Source of the DNA: Notolepis coatsorum | Taxonomy: Eukaryota; Chordata; Actinopteri; Aulopiformes; Paralepididae | NCBI GenBank assembly: GCA_963971535.1 | Contig: OZ020585.1 | Coordinates: 157,924,915-157,988,914, forward strand | Direction of reading: 5' to 3' | DNA length: 64,000 nucleotides | Part shown: positions 30,813 through 43,000 of the stretch, in pieces | Numbering within the stretch: the stretch's first letter is position 1 | Layout: each line of letters starts with the position of its first letter | Notes under the pieces: generated by a model | What the model was told of the DNA's origin: nothing | Database searches by the model: none | Seen by the model: only the letters and a program-made list of their open reading frames with translations | Translations under genes and position numbers: made by a program

Positions 30813-32557
30813 CTAGAGATGGGAACAGGGACAGGGACACGGTGAGCTCGAAACGGGGACAGAGGGCCGATGAGGGGGACGAGGGGAACTGGAAGCAGGG
30901 ACAGAGGGCCGATGAGGGGGTTGAGGGCAAAAGGGCGAGGGTGACAGGCCCGGAGCAGGGCCCCGGACGGGGGACCCACCAGACGCCGGACTTGGGGCCG
31001 GACGCAGAACCCCGGACGGGGTTCCCTGCAGCCGAAGCCCACGGCGCAGAACACAGCGTTTACCACGGCGTAGACCACTGCGCAGACCACGGCGTTGGAC
31101 TGGACCAGAAGAGGAGTCGGGACCAGATGACGAGCCGGGACCAGATGACGAGCCGGGACCAGACGAGAAGACGGGACCAGACGAGGAGACGGGACCAGAC
31201 GAGGAGACGGGACCAGACGACGAGCCGGGACCAGATGACGAGCCGGGACCAGATGACGAGCCAGGACCAGATGACGAGCCGGGACCAGACGAGGAGACGG
31301 GACCAGATGAGGAGCTGGGACCAGATGAGGAGACGGGACCAGATGAGGAGCCGGGACCAGATGAGCTGGGACCAGACGTCAGGACCTCCCCGGGAGCTGG
31401 AGGAGGGACAGGGGCAGCAAGAGCCGCTCTAGCAGGGGCTAAACTGGCAGTAGAGACCGGGTTAGCTACCTGGCTAGTGCTAGCAGGAGGGGCCCTAGCA
31501 GACGAGACTGAGGTGCTAGTAGCAGGGGTTCTAGCAGACAGGACTAAGAGGCTAGCAGCAGGGGCTCTAGCGGACGAGACTGAGGTTCTAGTCGGAGTAA
31601 CACGGAAATAACCCATCCTGATAACTGAAGGGGCAGTTCTAGCAGGATAGTTAACACTGGCTGGAGGGCCAGACCAAGGAACCGAGACCAGAGAAACAGG
31701 GGCCATAGGGAACGAGCTAGCTGACGGGGCAGTCCTAGCTGTTGAGGCCTGGTTAGCTGAAGAGGCTAAGCTATCAGACGGGGCTGTACTAGCTGTTGAG
31801 GCCTGGTTAGCTGCAGAGGCTACGCTATCAGACGGGGCTGTACTAGCTGTTGAGGCCTGGTTAGCTGCAGAGGCTAAGCTATCAGATGGGGCTGTACTAG
31901 CTGTTGAGGCCTGGTTAGCTGCATGGGCTAAACTAGCAGACGGGGCTGGACTAGCTGTAGGGAACAGGCTAGCTGACGAAGCTACAAGGGTAGGCTAACC
32001 ACAGGGGCAGGGTTAGCCATCGGGCCAGTGCTAGCTGCCTGAGCAGTGAGAACTGCGGGGCCTAAGCTAGCCTTCCTAGATCTTCTAGCTCTCCGTGACT
32101 CGGTAGCAGTAGGAGCTAACGGGGTAGCTGTCGAGGCTACAAGGGCTAGGCTAACCACAGGGGCAGGGTTAGCTATAAGGCCAGTGCTAGCTGCCAGAGA
32201 AGTGAGAGCTGCGGGGCCTAAGCTAACTGCTACACACACCGTGGGTCTAGCAGGCAGGGCTGAGGTGCTAGCAGTAGGTACCCTAGCAGGTGAGGCTATG
32301 CTGGTGGTAGAGGCCTTACCAGCAGTAGGGGCTTGACTGGAGGCTGGAGGCTGGAATAGGCACTTGATCCAGTGTCTGCCATACTCCTCCAGCTGTGGGG
32401 CCAGCTCAGGGTGCCACTCCCTGAGAGAGTAGAGCAGACGCAAAACCTCCTTCCTCTCCTCCAAGGAGGAGGAAGGTAAATCCCCCAGTCTGAACGCCTC
32501 CAAGGCGCTCAAAGCCTCCCTCGTTCTGTTCGCTGGGTCTAGACAGGGTCGGTTCAT
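30813..32557 (-). pseudogene. Ala/Ser/Pro-rich ORF of the nested element (one frameshift)
   Basis: Starts at 32557 with MNRPCLDPANRTREALSALE and a helical segment (EERKEVLRLLYSLREWHPEL) that resembles a short Gag-like domain, then long Ala/Ser/Thr/Pro repeats. A single lost G near 31990 (compare the parallel repeat at about 32150) shifts the frame, and the reading continues through three 48-bp-type repeats (NQASTASTAPSDS) and a Ser-Ser-Gly-Pro array to 30813. The apparent plus-strand RDQ-repeat ORF is its shadow. The protein has no recognised enzyme domain. Confidence 0.5.
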
Positions 32558-32775
32558 TCTGTTATGGATGTGTTAGCAGAGGGCCCAGGCGCAAACAGAT
32601 ACGAGGGAGAGGTAGAGGTAGATTGTCAAATATGAGCACTGCTCCTTTAATTCGAGTCACTTGGAGCCAGGGGTGAAGTGTAACAAAACCAGCTTTACTT
32701 CAAAAAGGAGCAGTAGCAACAAACAAGGATTCTCCAAAGGACAAAAACAAACTCAGCAAGGCTGGCAAGAAAATG

Positions 32776-34149
32776 CGCTCTCAACCTACATCAGGCAGGG
32801 TTGGCCGGCAAGGACACCTGACGAGCTGCTTCCCTATAGCAGACTCCGGGACGAGTTGTCATGCTGGAACGACTCCTGCGTCGCTCGTGGGCTCTGTACT
32901 GTGGTCCCGAGTGTCCTTCGGGCGCGTGTCCTTGCTATGGCGCACGAGGGCCACTTGGGCATAGTCAGGCTCAAACAGCGGTGTCGCGACTTGGTGTGGT
33001 GGCCAGGCATCGACAGGGAAATCGAGACCCTGGTCAAGGACTGAGGACTGTACCGCCTGTCTTCTGAGCGGGAAGACCAGGGCCCCAGACCCGCCCCCAC
33101 CCATGCAGCCATTGGACTGGCCGTTCCAACCCTGGGAGCACCTGCAGCTCGACGTCTGTGGTGAACTGCACGGGGTACCGCATCACCAGCATTTCCTCAT
33201 TGTGATCTACGACCTCCACTCCAAGTGGCCTGAGGTGGCGCCCGTGGGCTCAGTCACAGCCGGGGTGCTGATTGAGATTCTCGAGTCCCTGTTCACATGC
33301 TGGGGCCTGCCCAAGAGGATCACGACAGACAATGGCCCCCAAATGATCTCCCACGAACTGGCCTCCTACCTGGGGGGTAAGGGGATACGTCATATCCGCA
33401 CGTCGTTCTACAACCCGGCTGCGAACGGGGGGGTGGAACGGCTGAACCAATCCCTGAAGAATGGCATCAGGGCCCACCTGGCACAAGGGTGCACATTCAT
33501 CAACGGTCTCCAACAGATGCTCCTGCACTACAGGGCTACTCAACACGCCACCACAGGCGTCTCCCCAGCCTCCCTCATGCTAGGGCGCGAGTTTCAGCTG
33601 CCCCTGGACAGGCTGCGCCCTACTCCGGCTCAGGCTCCAGCCCACCCGCTTCAAGCCACAGTCAACGCACGCCAGCGCCGGATGAAGGACCGTTTCGACA
33701 GGACCCGACGTGCGAGACCACCTACCATCGCCGTCTCAGACTGGGTCAGGATTCGGCGACCCCACCGGGACAACAAGCTCCGGTCATTCTGGTCTGACCC
33801 GGTCCAGGTCAGACAGCAGCTTGGCCCGGCCTCATTCAGGCTGGCTGATGGTACGCGTTGGCATGCTGGCCGACTGCGCAGGGTGCAGGCTCCCGCTGCC
33901 CCGGGACAGGGTGTGCCCGCGGCTGTAGCTCTGCAGGACAGACGATTCAATGATGTTGCAGCCCCAGCACCCGCGGCTATAGCTCTGCAGGACAGACAAT
34001 TTGATGATGTTGCAGCCCCAGTACCCGCGGCTCAGCCTGAGGCTGCGGGACCTCTGCCGTTGGCTGTTGCAGTGCCTGGGCCCCACCCACTCCGAGCGCG
34101 CAACAGGCCTGCACACCTGAATGACTTTGAGACTGAGTATCACTCCTAG
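32776..34149 (+). pseudogene. Gypsy integrase (HHCC-DDE), frameshifted
   Basis: The first segment (to 33044) holds the tail of RNase H/linker and the zinc-binding domain (AHEGHLGIVRLKQRCRDLVWWPG). At 33035-33050 GGACTGA/GGACTG is duplicated (7 nt), causing a stop; the shifted frame supplies the CxxC (DCTAC) and is open to 34149. The catalytic core shows D (LQLDVCGEL), D (TTDNGPQ) and E (NGGVERLNQ) with 35 residues between the last two. A C-terminal WVRIRRP...SFWSDPVQV GPY/F-type region follows, then an 18-residue in-frame tandem repeat (33916-34023). Confidence 0.85.
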
Positions 34150-34170
34150 GTTGAGTGAAGGGGGGGGGAA

Positions 34171-34385
34171 TGTTACGTCTGGTACTCTAGCGAGTGCCAG
34201 CACTTTAACTAGTGTTCTAACTATTGCGACAGTGTCGTGTTATTCTGTTGAGTTTCACGTTACGGCATATGGCCAAACGTGACGTTGACGTTGATGTTCT
34301 GGTGTACGTTAGAATGCATGTGTTTTCAGTTCAGTAAACACTGACATGCTGAAACTACGTGTTGTCTGATTCTTCCAACATAACA
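34171..34385 (+). repeat. Gypsy 3' LTR
   Basis: 215 bp, partner of 29076-29290, preceded by a poly-purine tract and followed by the CTGTG target duplication. Confidence 0.9.
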
Positions 34386-36065
34386 CTGTGGTTTCCCTCA
34401 TTTACAGTCACGTCGAGTGCACATACAGAGTTAAGCAAAAGAGGCATATAAAATCACACAGCATATAAAATCAGTATGAGTGTCGTATCTATCATTAGTG
34501 ATGAATCTGAGGGCAGAGTGATAAACAGAGTCCAATGATTTAAGGGTTGAGGCTGCAGCGTGCCTATAAATGACATCACTCACAACCATAATGTGAGAGC
34601 TATCGCTGTGGCACTGGCTGCACCAACTGCACTGGCTGTACTGGTTACTGGCTGCACTGGTTACTGGCTGTACTGGCTGTATTGACTGCACTGGCTGCAC
34701 TGGTTACTGGCTGTACTGGCTGTATTGGCTGCACTGTGTTGTGATGTTTCTGTAATCAGCCAATCTCATCTCGTCATCTCCTTCGTGACTCTCCCTGTCC
34801 TGCATTGGGTTTGTATCAACCCCTGTTAGTACATCTGTTAGTCATAAGAAACGACACTTCAACGTGATCTTTTTCCTTAGATTCTCATGTTTATTTTCAT
34901 AAACATAGCATCTGTACCCGATGTAACCCATTCTGTATTGTCCTTGAACAGTCTTAATTCTCTTTAATCCAATGGTTCTCTCTCTCGTTGTAGCCATGCA
35001 TGATGTGATGATGTGGCATATTTCCCGGCGGGGTGAGGAGGGATGAAAGTCTCTGATCAACGCGTCCGCTCGTCTGTGCTTCGTATCTCAGTCTAACTTA
35101 CCCCGGAAGGAACTCACACCTCATAACATTCTCCCCATAACAACAGGCCCGCCCCCTCTTCTTGTTACTACGTGACACGCTGTCTTTGACAATGGCTCTT
35201 TGACCCAAATCACTATAGCAACGGCGATGTTGATATTATCCCCCTAGTTCTCTCTGACCTGCCTGTGGCTTGATAATGCACTTTCTCCAGATTGAGTGAC
35301 CTTGATGCTGTGGCTATCAGCTGTTGATGTTAAACAGCAAAAGCCTGAATCCTCAACTGCTGCTGTTAGTCTGCTGCAACACACTCTGACTGCTGGCTAC
35401 TTTTAAGATCTATAGATCCGTCTGAGTAGATGCTGTCACCCACCAATACATTATATACACTTTGAAAAACATAGATTCCTTCAACTGGCTGTACTAGTTA
35501 CTGGCTGCACTGGTTACTGGCTGCACTGGTTACTGGCTGTACTGGCTGTATTGGCTGCACTCGCTGTACTGGTTACTGGCTGCACTGGTTACTGGCTGCA
35601 CTGGTTGCTGGCTGCACTGGCTACTGGCTGCACTGGGTACTGGCTGCACTGGCTACTGGCTGTACTGGTTACTGACTACTGGCTGCAATGGCGCTAAAAA
35701 CTATTTGTTTGGTTTATTTCTGGCACCTCTTCTATGGTGGAGTGGCTGCTCCTTATGATGCAGCTGCCAAGTGGAATGATTCATGATTTATGAAACATGA
35801 CGAATGGTCCTTCATAAAGGGGGCTGTGGGTTGCAAGAGCGTCCATCAGTGGAATGATTTGATTGTTTTCCCTATTATGTGACAGGTGTGTGGTTCATTC
35901 TTACAAATGTACTGTAATCCTGGGGGTTAGAAGCTCTTTGTAGCTCAACGTGGGAAATACGTTCTGAAAACACCATTTTCTTCTACAGTATGCGTCTATA
36001 AATCACTTGGGGAAATGTCAAGGTGATCTCCTTCAAAATCCATTCTCCTTAGAAAGTGAACATGC
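34386..36065. other. Unassigned sequence with two minisatellite arrays
   Basis: No gene recognised. ACTGGTTACTGGCTGCACTG-type arrays occupy about 34607-34737 and 35488-35698 with the same unit; the 750 bp between them looks like an insertion into one original array, although no terminal repeats were found. Confidence 0.55.
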
Positions 36066-36360
36066 TGAGCAGGCTTGTAGGAGACTTGTAGCAGGCTTGT
36101 AGCAGGCTTGTAGTATGCTTGTAATAATAATAATGGCTTAGATTTATATAGCGCTCTTCATGACACCCAGAGCACTTCACAGAGTCCATTATTCGTTCAT
36201 ACACAGGAGGCTTGTAGGAGTTATTGTAGCACTTCAGGCTTGTAGCAGGCTTGTATGAGGCTTGTAGCTGTTCCTGTAGCAGGCTTGTAGGAGGCTTGTA
36301 GCAGTTCCTGTAGCAGGCTTGTAGGAGGCTTGTAGGAGTTCTTGTAGCAGGCTTGTGTGG
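36066..36360. repeat. Minisatellite of the GGCTTGTAGGAGTT type, copy 3 of 3
   Basis: Same units as at 2650 and 24422. An L2-like tail (TTTATATAGCGCTCTTCATG, 36122-36208) is inserted, with TTGTA-type array sequence on both sides. Confidence 0.85.
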
Positions 36361-37553
<1,193 letters not shown>

Positions 37554-37595
37554 AATTTCCGTAGCCGCATTTCTCGGAGACAGCTGTGTAGTGAG

Positions 37596-37640
<45 letters not shown>

Positions 37641-38103
37641 CTTACTGTTTAGTTGAAACGTCCAGGGCCATCCACTGTTGATGTATATCCAGAGACCACT
37701 GTCCACTGTCCAGACTGCATCCCCCATAATCCCATATAGCTTGTTAGCCAAGTGTTAGCTGCTGTTAGCACCACACAACACAAGTACTTTGATGATTTCT
37801 TTGTAGACTGCAAAGTGCAAACTACCTGGCGTTCTATCGCCATGCTCTAAGACAAACTCTAACCTTAACCAACTTTGAAAGAGTGCCTAAGCTTAATATA
37901 ACTCACGCTCAGCCTCTAAGACAAATAGCTGCAGATTCACGACACAACCTATGATCACAAGTTCACAACAACACAAGTTTACACAACAGAAACTGGCATC
38001 GGCCAATCAGAGAGCGTCTCCACGAAATGCGGCTACGGAAAAAAGTACTGGCATCGCGTCGGCCAATCAGAGAGCGTCTCCACGAAATGCGGCTACGGAA
38101 ATT
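37554..38103. mobile_element. Possible MITE with ATTTCCGTAGCCGCATTTC ends
   Basis: Left end AATTTCCGTAGCCGCATTT (37554) and right end GAAATGCGGCTACGGAAATT (38084-38103) are inverted. The last 55 bp unit (CGGCCAATCAGAGAGCGTCT) is duplicated in tandem at 37997 and 38059. A GA repeat lies inside. Superfamily is not clear. Confidence 0.5.
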
Positions 38104-38525
38104 CTTGACGCTGCTGCTGCCTAGACCGCTTCAAATCGCGCCCGGATTCCAACATAATAGTCATATTTCAACGCACAACGCGTTACGCACTGATTGGCTG
38201 TGACGGATACAGCGATCAAACTGTGACGCGCACTCAGAGCGCTATCGCGTCTAGCCCGGGCCGAGAAATACAAAAAAATAAAAAAATAAAAAAAGTGAGT
38301 CACTTCCGGTTCAGGAAAACGAGTATTTTTTATTTTATATAGTAACGTTATATTGCGCATTGGAAACACAAACATACTTAAAATGAGTAAATATTATTCA
38401 TTTTAAACATGTTTATATTATTTATAGGGCTATAAAACTAAAAACTAAAAAAAAAAATTTCTTGTTCTCTTACAAACGTCAGACCAGTTGAATGTGAAAG
38501 TGGAGAAACGTCCTACAGTAGAGAC
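38104..38525. other. CpG-containing spacer
   Basis: CG-containing sequence (GCGCCCGG, GACGCGCACT) followed by AT-rich DNA up to the Harbinger terminus. No gene seen. Confidence 0.4.
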
Positions 38526-38821
38526 CCCGCTCTTAACTGGGCGATTTCGGCCGTCCCAGACGAAAGATTACCAATCGTGGCATAATCTGTGGTCGTGGGC
38601 GAAATCGTGGCTCCAAGACGCTGGTCGTACGTCGCACAGTGAGAGAGGTTCAAAGATGACCGACGTGCAAGTCTTGCGATCAAAGATGCCTGCGACAAAT
38701 ATCTGACAGTGCTTGATATTCTACGACCAGCGTCAGCTACCAACCAATAGAAATGCAGCATGATGACGTGTGATCAGTGCGACCGCACATGTGCGTTTAT
38801 GTGCGACTGTACAAATACAAT

Positions 38822-40565
38822 ATGCCACCCCGCAAAAGGACGCCAATTGTGTGGAGTCGTAACAAAGAGGAGAGGCTCGTTGAGTTGTGGCAACAGAAGC
38901 CATGTCTGTATGATGTGTCCTCCAGCTGTTACCATGACCGCGTACAGAAGGACAAAGAATGGAAGGAAATAGCGGAGGAATTGCAGCTCCCGGGTGAGTT
39001 TAACGTTAGCGGCTAGCTAGCTAGCTAGCGGCTGGCTAGCTAGCTAGCTAGCACACACACACACACACTATGCAAGTACAGTCTTGTTTCTGTCAGCCCA
39101 CTTTCAGTGTACATGAACTAACGTAATGTTGTTATTACGCTTCACAGCCGAAGAGGTAGTAATGCATGCAGCGTCCCTGCCTGCGCACCCAATACGGGAA
39201 GCTATTACATCCCAAACCCAGTGGAAGTGGGACAAAAGACCCAACCCAGCGACAGACATGGATACTGAAGTACCTAGACTTCCTCAAGCATCATGTATTG
39301 CCTCGTCAGGCCTACAGCACCCTGGAGGTATGTGTATATTTGGAAATTGACAATATAATAACGTACTTACTGTACATACCACTAAAGTTGTCAGACCGTA
39401 GCATAGATGTAGCAGTACTGTCTATCTGTATGTCATGTATGTCATATATGTTATGATGAATTGAAAATGGGGAACCCTGATGGAAACAAGACGAAAGTCT
39501 TTCTCTGGTCTGCATCCCCTTAACAATTGTATGTATTGAGCTGTACTGTACTGTACCCATTCTGCAATCTGTTAATAAACTTTTCAATCAATCAATCAAA
39601 CCGTTTATTTCTTAATAATGAATACTATTGTCTGTGGTGGCCTTGACTTCTTAAATTTCTCTACTTTTAATTACACATTTAAAATCAACTGGATGAACAC
39701 GTTTCTCTGTACCCATTCTATTTCGAATTTTATACCAAACTATATATTTTCCATATATCTACAAACTATATACTGTAGCCCCCTAGCCTTTGTAAAATAC
39801 CCTGTAACCCACTGCCTCTCGTGGTTTATTGCTTAATTATCACCTCTTTGTACTGTGTCCTACAGTTCACAGAAATGGTGTCACCTGCATAATCATTGTT
39901 GTGTGTAAACAGTACTTGGTCAATAAAGATTATTCTGATCCTATGTCCTTCATCCAGCTAGATGATTCAATGCCAGTGACGGACAGCTGTGCTGACACTG
40001 CTGAACAAGATCCAGAGAGTGATGACCTTGGGGAATCAGCGGCGTCAGAATCCTCAGCACAGGACCCACCAACCAAGTGTCCAACGTGTACCGTAGCCGT
40101 ACATCCACACCCTCACCCGCACCCACACCGGGTGGTCAGGCAAAAGTGGTCCGGCAAAGGAGCAAGCCATGGGAGAGAGGGCTAAACCTTGAGAGAGAGA
40201 AAATTGACCTCCTCAAGCAAGTAGTTTCAGCTGACAACAAAGATGATGATGAAGATGTGATATTTGGTAAGCAAGTGGGCAGTGAGATGCATCACGTAAC
40301 AGATCCTGCTGAGAAAATGCGAGCAAGATGGTCCATCATGAGGATGATTTATGAAGCTCAGGACAGAAGCAAGTCAATACTCCAACAGATGCAGAGTCCT
40401 GCATCACAGCCGATGTATCACACCTTCCCACACAACACACCACACCAGCGGCAAACCTTTCAACCCTACCACCAGCCTCCTGCCACTCCCAGTTCTCAAC
40501 CTTCTAGTAGCTACATGGGGATGCTCACTGAAAATTCAGATACGCAGGGTGAATATGATTTCTGA
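38822..40565 (+). pseudogene. MADF-BESS DNA-binding protein of Harbinger (broken)
   Basis: Exon 1 (ATG 38822 to 38993, GTGAGT donor) encodes the MADF start WSRNKEERLVELW. Exon 2 (39148-39327, GTATGT donor) continues to RTQYGKLL, SGSGTK and TWILKYLDFLKHHV, completing the MADF domain, but ATGC is duplicated at about 39161-39168 and shifts the frame. Exon 3 (39958-40565) has an acidic linker, a further shift near 40085, then FGKQVGSEMHH...MIYEAQ, a BESS-like motif, and ends TGA. In PIF/Harbinger elements this Myb/MADF partner delivers the transposase to the nucleus and the element ends. Confidence 0.7.
39440..39600 (+). mobile_element. L2/CR1-like LINE 3' end in a Harbinger intron
   Basis: Sense-strand copy of the 3' UTR seen at 3305 and 47347 (CTGCATCCCCTTAACAATTG, then CAATCAATCAATCA). 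Confidence 0.75.
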
Positions 40566-42654
40566 TAATCAGTACAACTGGTACGACTTCTGGTCATGCT
40601 TGCACTGTTGTAGCATTTTTTTATTTTTTTGATATCTTGAAGCACCTTATTTTACATTCTTTTTTTGTGATCAAAAGGGGGGAGCAGAGCGAGCGAGTGC
40701 CATTGTCCACTTGTTTTTTTTCTTGTAATTTTAATTATGTATATTTTCTGGGCCCCCTTTGGCTGTGGGTCTGGTGGCCGTGGGCTCTGACTGGGGGGGG
40801 GGGGGGGGGGGGGGGGCTGGTTCGGGGTCTCTGCGGGTCGAGGCATTAAAGAGGTGTGATGCTTTGGCCCGCGGGGGCGCCGGACACCGGGTCCTCCGGG
40901 TTGGGGTTCGCGGCTGCCGGGCCTGGGGATGGAGGGGGCTCAGGAAGCCCGTTTTTATAGTAACCGTTTTATTTTCCTTATACTTTGCACTTTATTTGAA
41001 GTTTTCTAGCCCCTGCTGAGCAGTGAACAGTAAGTTCTTATACTGTCAGCTCATTTCTGTTTTGGTATTTCAGGGTTGTGGCCAGCACTGTTCTTTATAG
41101 ATATTGCAGTGTTGTGGCTTGTTTACACTTCTGATATTCAAAAATAAAGATTACTTTGATAAACCATTCCAGTTTCATTTATTTACATTTCTCAGACAAA
41201 CAAGGAAATAGAATGAAATTAATAATAAAGCAGTTATAATAAAGACAAAGAAAATAATTAATTGGGAGACACCATTACTGTTATGCCAGAGAAGAGTATT
41301 TCACGTACCAATCAGGGGCTGCGTTCCACTGCAGGACAAACAGCAGTTTTGGCTTTGGGAGAGTAACTCATGTTGAACTTTCCTAGACCATGGAAATAAT
41401 ATAGCACGGAATGGTACTGGTACAAGTAGGCTGGTAGCTATAGGCAATATGTAAATAATAAAATAATTACAGTTTATAGTCTTGAGAAGGCGTCTGCCAA
41501 AACTACTGCTGGTCATTTGTATCGGGATTATCAATGACCCGTGTTAGATTGATATTTCAATTTTGTAGAACTTCAGGTTCAAGGTCAAGGTCCAGCAGTC
41601 TTACTTCCATCCAAGAACATCTACAAGTAAGCTAGTGACCACTATCCCTGTTGTCCATTCCTCCCAGGAATCAGGGTCCTCCTCATTAATTTTAATTAAT
41701 TGTGGGGACCTAGTCTATTAACATTATATCATCAACCTTTATTTATACTCGGACAATTGAAGTCACCCTCATTTTCAATGTCATTGAGACTTTACAGACA
41801 TTTCAATGCACACATTTCTACAATATAACAAAAAATATTAATAACTATATAGTATAAAATAAACAGGCATAAAATCAGCACGCATATGTCTGAAGTATAA
41901 ACAAACTACTGATGTGCAAATTTCAATAAAACAGACACTTCTGAGTGGAAGGTAGGCTACAGGTTTGTTTTGGCATTTGATGAGTCTTCAGATAATTATG
42001 TAGACTGTCTCCTGTAAGACAACTGCATGTTGACAAGTTATACTAAAGTGAAATATCCCTTTAACGTCAAACTAGGCTATACACCTTGGTATTTCACACA
42101 GATGGGCATGGTTTTGCAGGAAGTAGCAGTGCTAGCTTCAGTGAGCTCTGTAACCATCTCAGCCCATGCTCTCATGTTTTCCACATGTTACTTTTGACAA
42201 GCACTAATATATATCCAATGATTTGCAACATGCGCCGTCTCTGGTAATTGCACCAACTGAAGAAACGAGTAACATAAGCATCGCAATTGTATCACTACCA
42301 ATTAAAAATCCATCCACAAATTCCAAAAATCGATTGAAAAAATGTAAACGTTTTTAATCTATGATGTAGGCACCATAGATTATTATGCATCTCCCCCGGG
42401 TGAAATACCAAGTTTTTAGGGAGTCATGTACCGCAACTACGCTTTGCTCGCTTCATATCACGATCATTAACTTTAGATAATTTCAAAATGCTTCTGAGCG
42501 ACCAGAAAACTGACGACTCTCCAACATTTTAAGAAGTTGGGGCATTTCAATGCAGGAGATGCGGGAGATCTAAAGTTCATCTCAGTCTGTGTTAATTTGC
42601 CCGGCTGTGGTATGAAGCCTGGGCAAATAATCACAGAGACGGCAGTGTGGCTCT
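40566..42654. other. Harbinger interior without recognised genes
   Basis: Holds a run of more than 20 G at about 40793, a GC-rich stretch to 40960, and an AATAAAGATT at 41143 that could end the MADF transcript. The rest, to 42650, is AT-rich with no supported ORF. Confidence 0.5.
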
Positions 42655-42985
42655 GCAGAACCCACCTCACCCCTGCCCACTTTGACTACCTATGGCTTAG
42701 AGTAAACGACAGTACAGCAACTTGCAATGGGCCTGGTCTACAAGATACACTACACAGGTACCCATGTACATGTCAAAATGTGAATACCACACCCACAACA
42801 CCAGAGGGAGTTCCACAAATCATGTGCAACCCAGATTCGGCACAAACAAGGGACTAAACAAATTTCGCAATTATGCCATAACAATGTGGAACGCCCTACC
42901 CACAGCCTTAAAAAGATGTGAATCCCTACCCACATTCAAAACCGCTCTTAAAGACCACCTACGGGAGGCTGCAATTCGAACCCCC
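42655..42985 (+). mobile_element. LINE ORF2 C-terminal fragment inside Harbinger
   Basis: Reads as the sense strand of 47780-48130: HLTPAHFDYLW, YKIHYTG-like and MWNALPTALKRCESLPTFK motifs, followed by a C run. No 3' tail is kept. It ends just before the transposase stop. Confidence 0.75.
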
Positions 42986-43000
42986 CCCCCAAAAAGGACA

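Larger units (their letters stand above)
29727..32775 (-). mobile_element. Non-autonomous LTR-flanked element nested in Gypsy
   Basis: Direct repeats at 29727-29941 and 32560-32775 (about 215 bp) differ by a single inserted base, so the insertion is very young. The coding strand is minus: the main ORF starts a few bases after the repeat end CATAACA. No RT, integrase or clear primer site is seen. No flanking target duplication is found, and the Gypsy pol region is missing exactly here, so insertion was accompanied or followed by deletion, or by recombination between two copies. Confidence 0.7.
29076..34385 (+). mobile_element. Gypsy LTR retrotransposon, recent, internally replaced
   Basis: Two 215-bp LTRs (29076-29290, 34171-34385; TGTTACG...CATAACA) differ at three positions, and CTGTG flanks both ends (29071-29075, 34386-34390) as a 5-bp TSD. 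TTGGCGACGAG follows the 5' LTR, and a GGGGGGGGAA polypurine tract precedes the 3' LTR. Only the gag N-terminus and the integrase remain; protease, RT and RNase H are gone and a nested LTR element occupies their place. Confidence 0.9.

Noticed and set aside
30452-31432. 326-codon plus ORF with RDQ repeats
   Set aside because: Shadow of the minus-strand Ser/Gly/Pro ORF that starts next to the nested element's repeat end.
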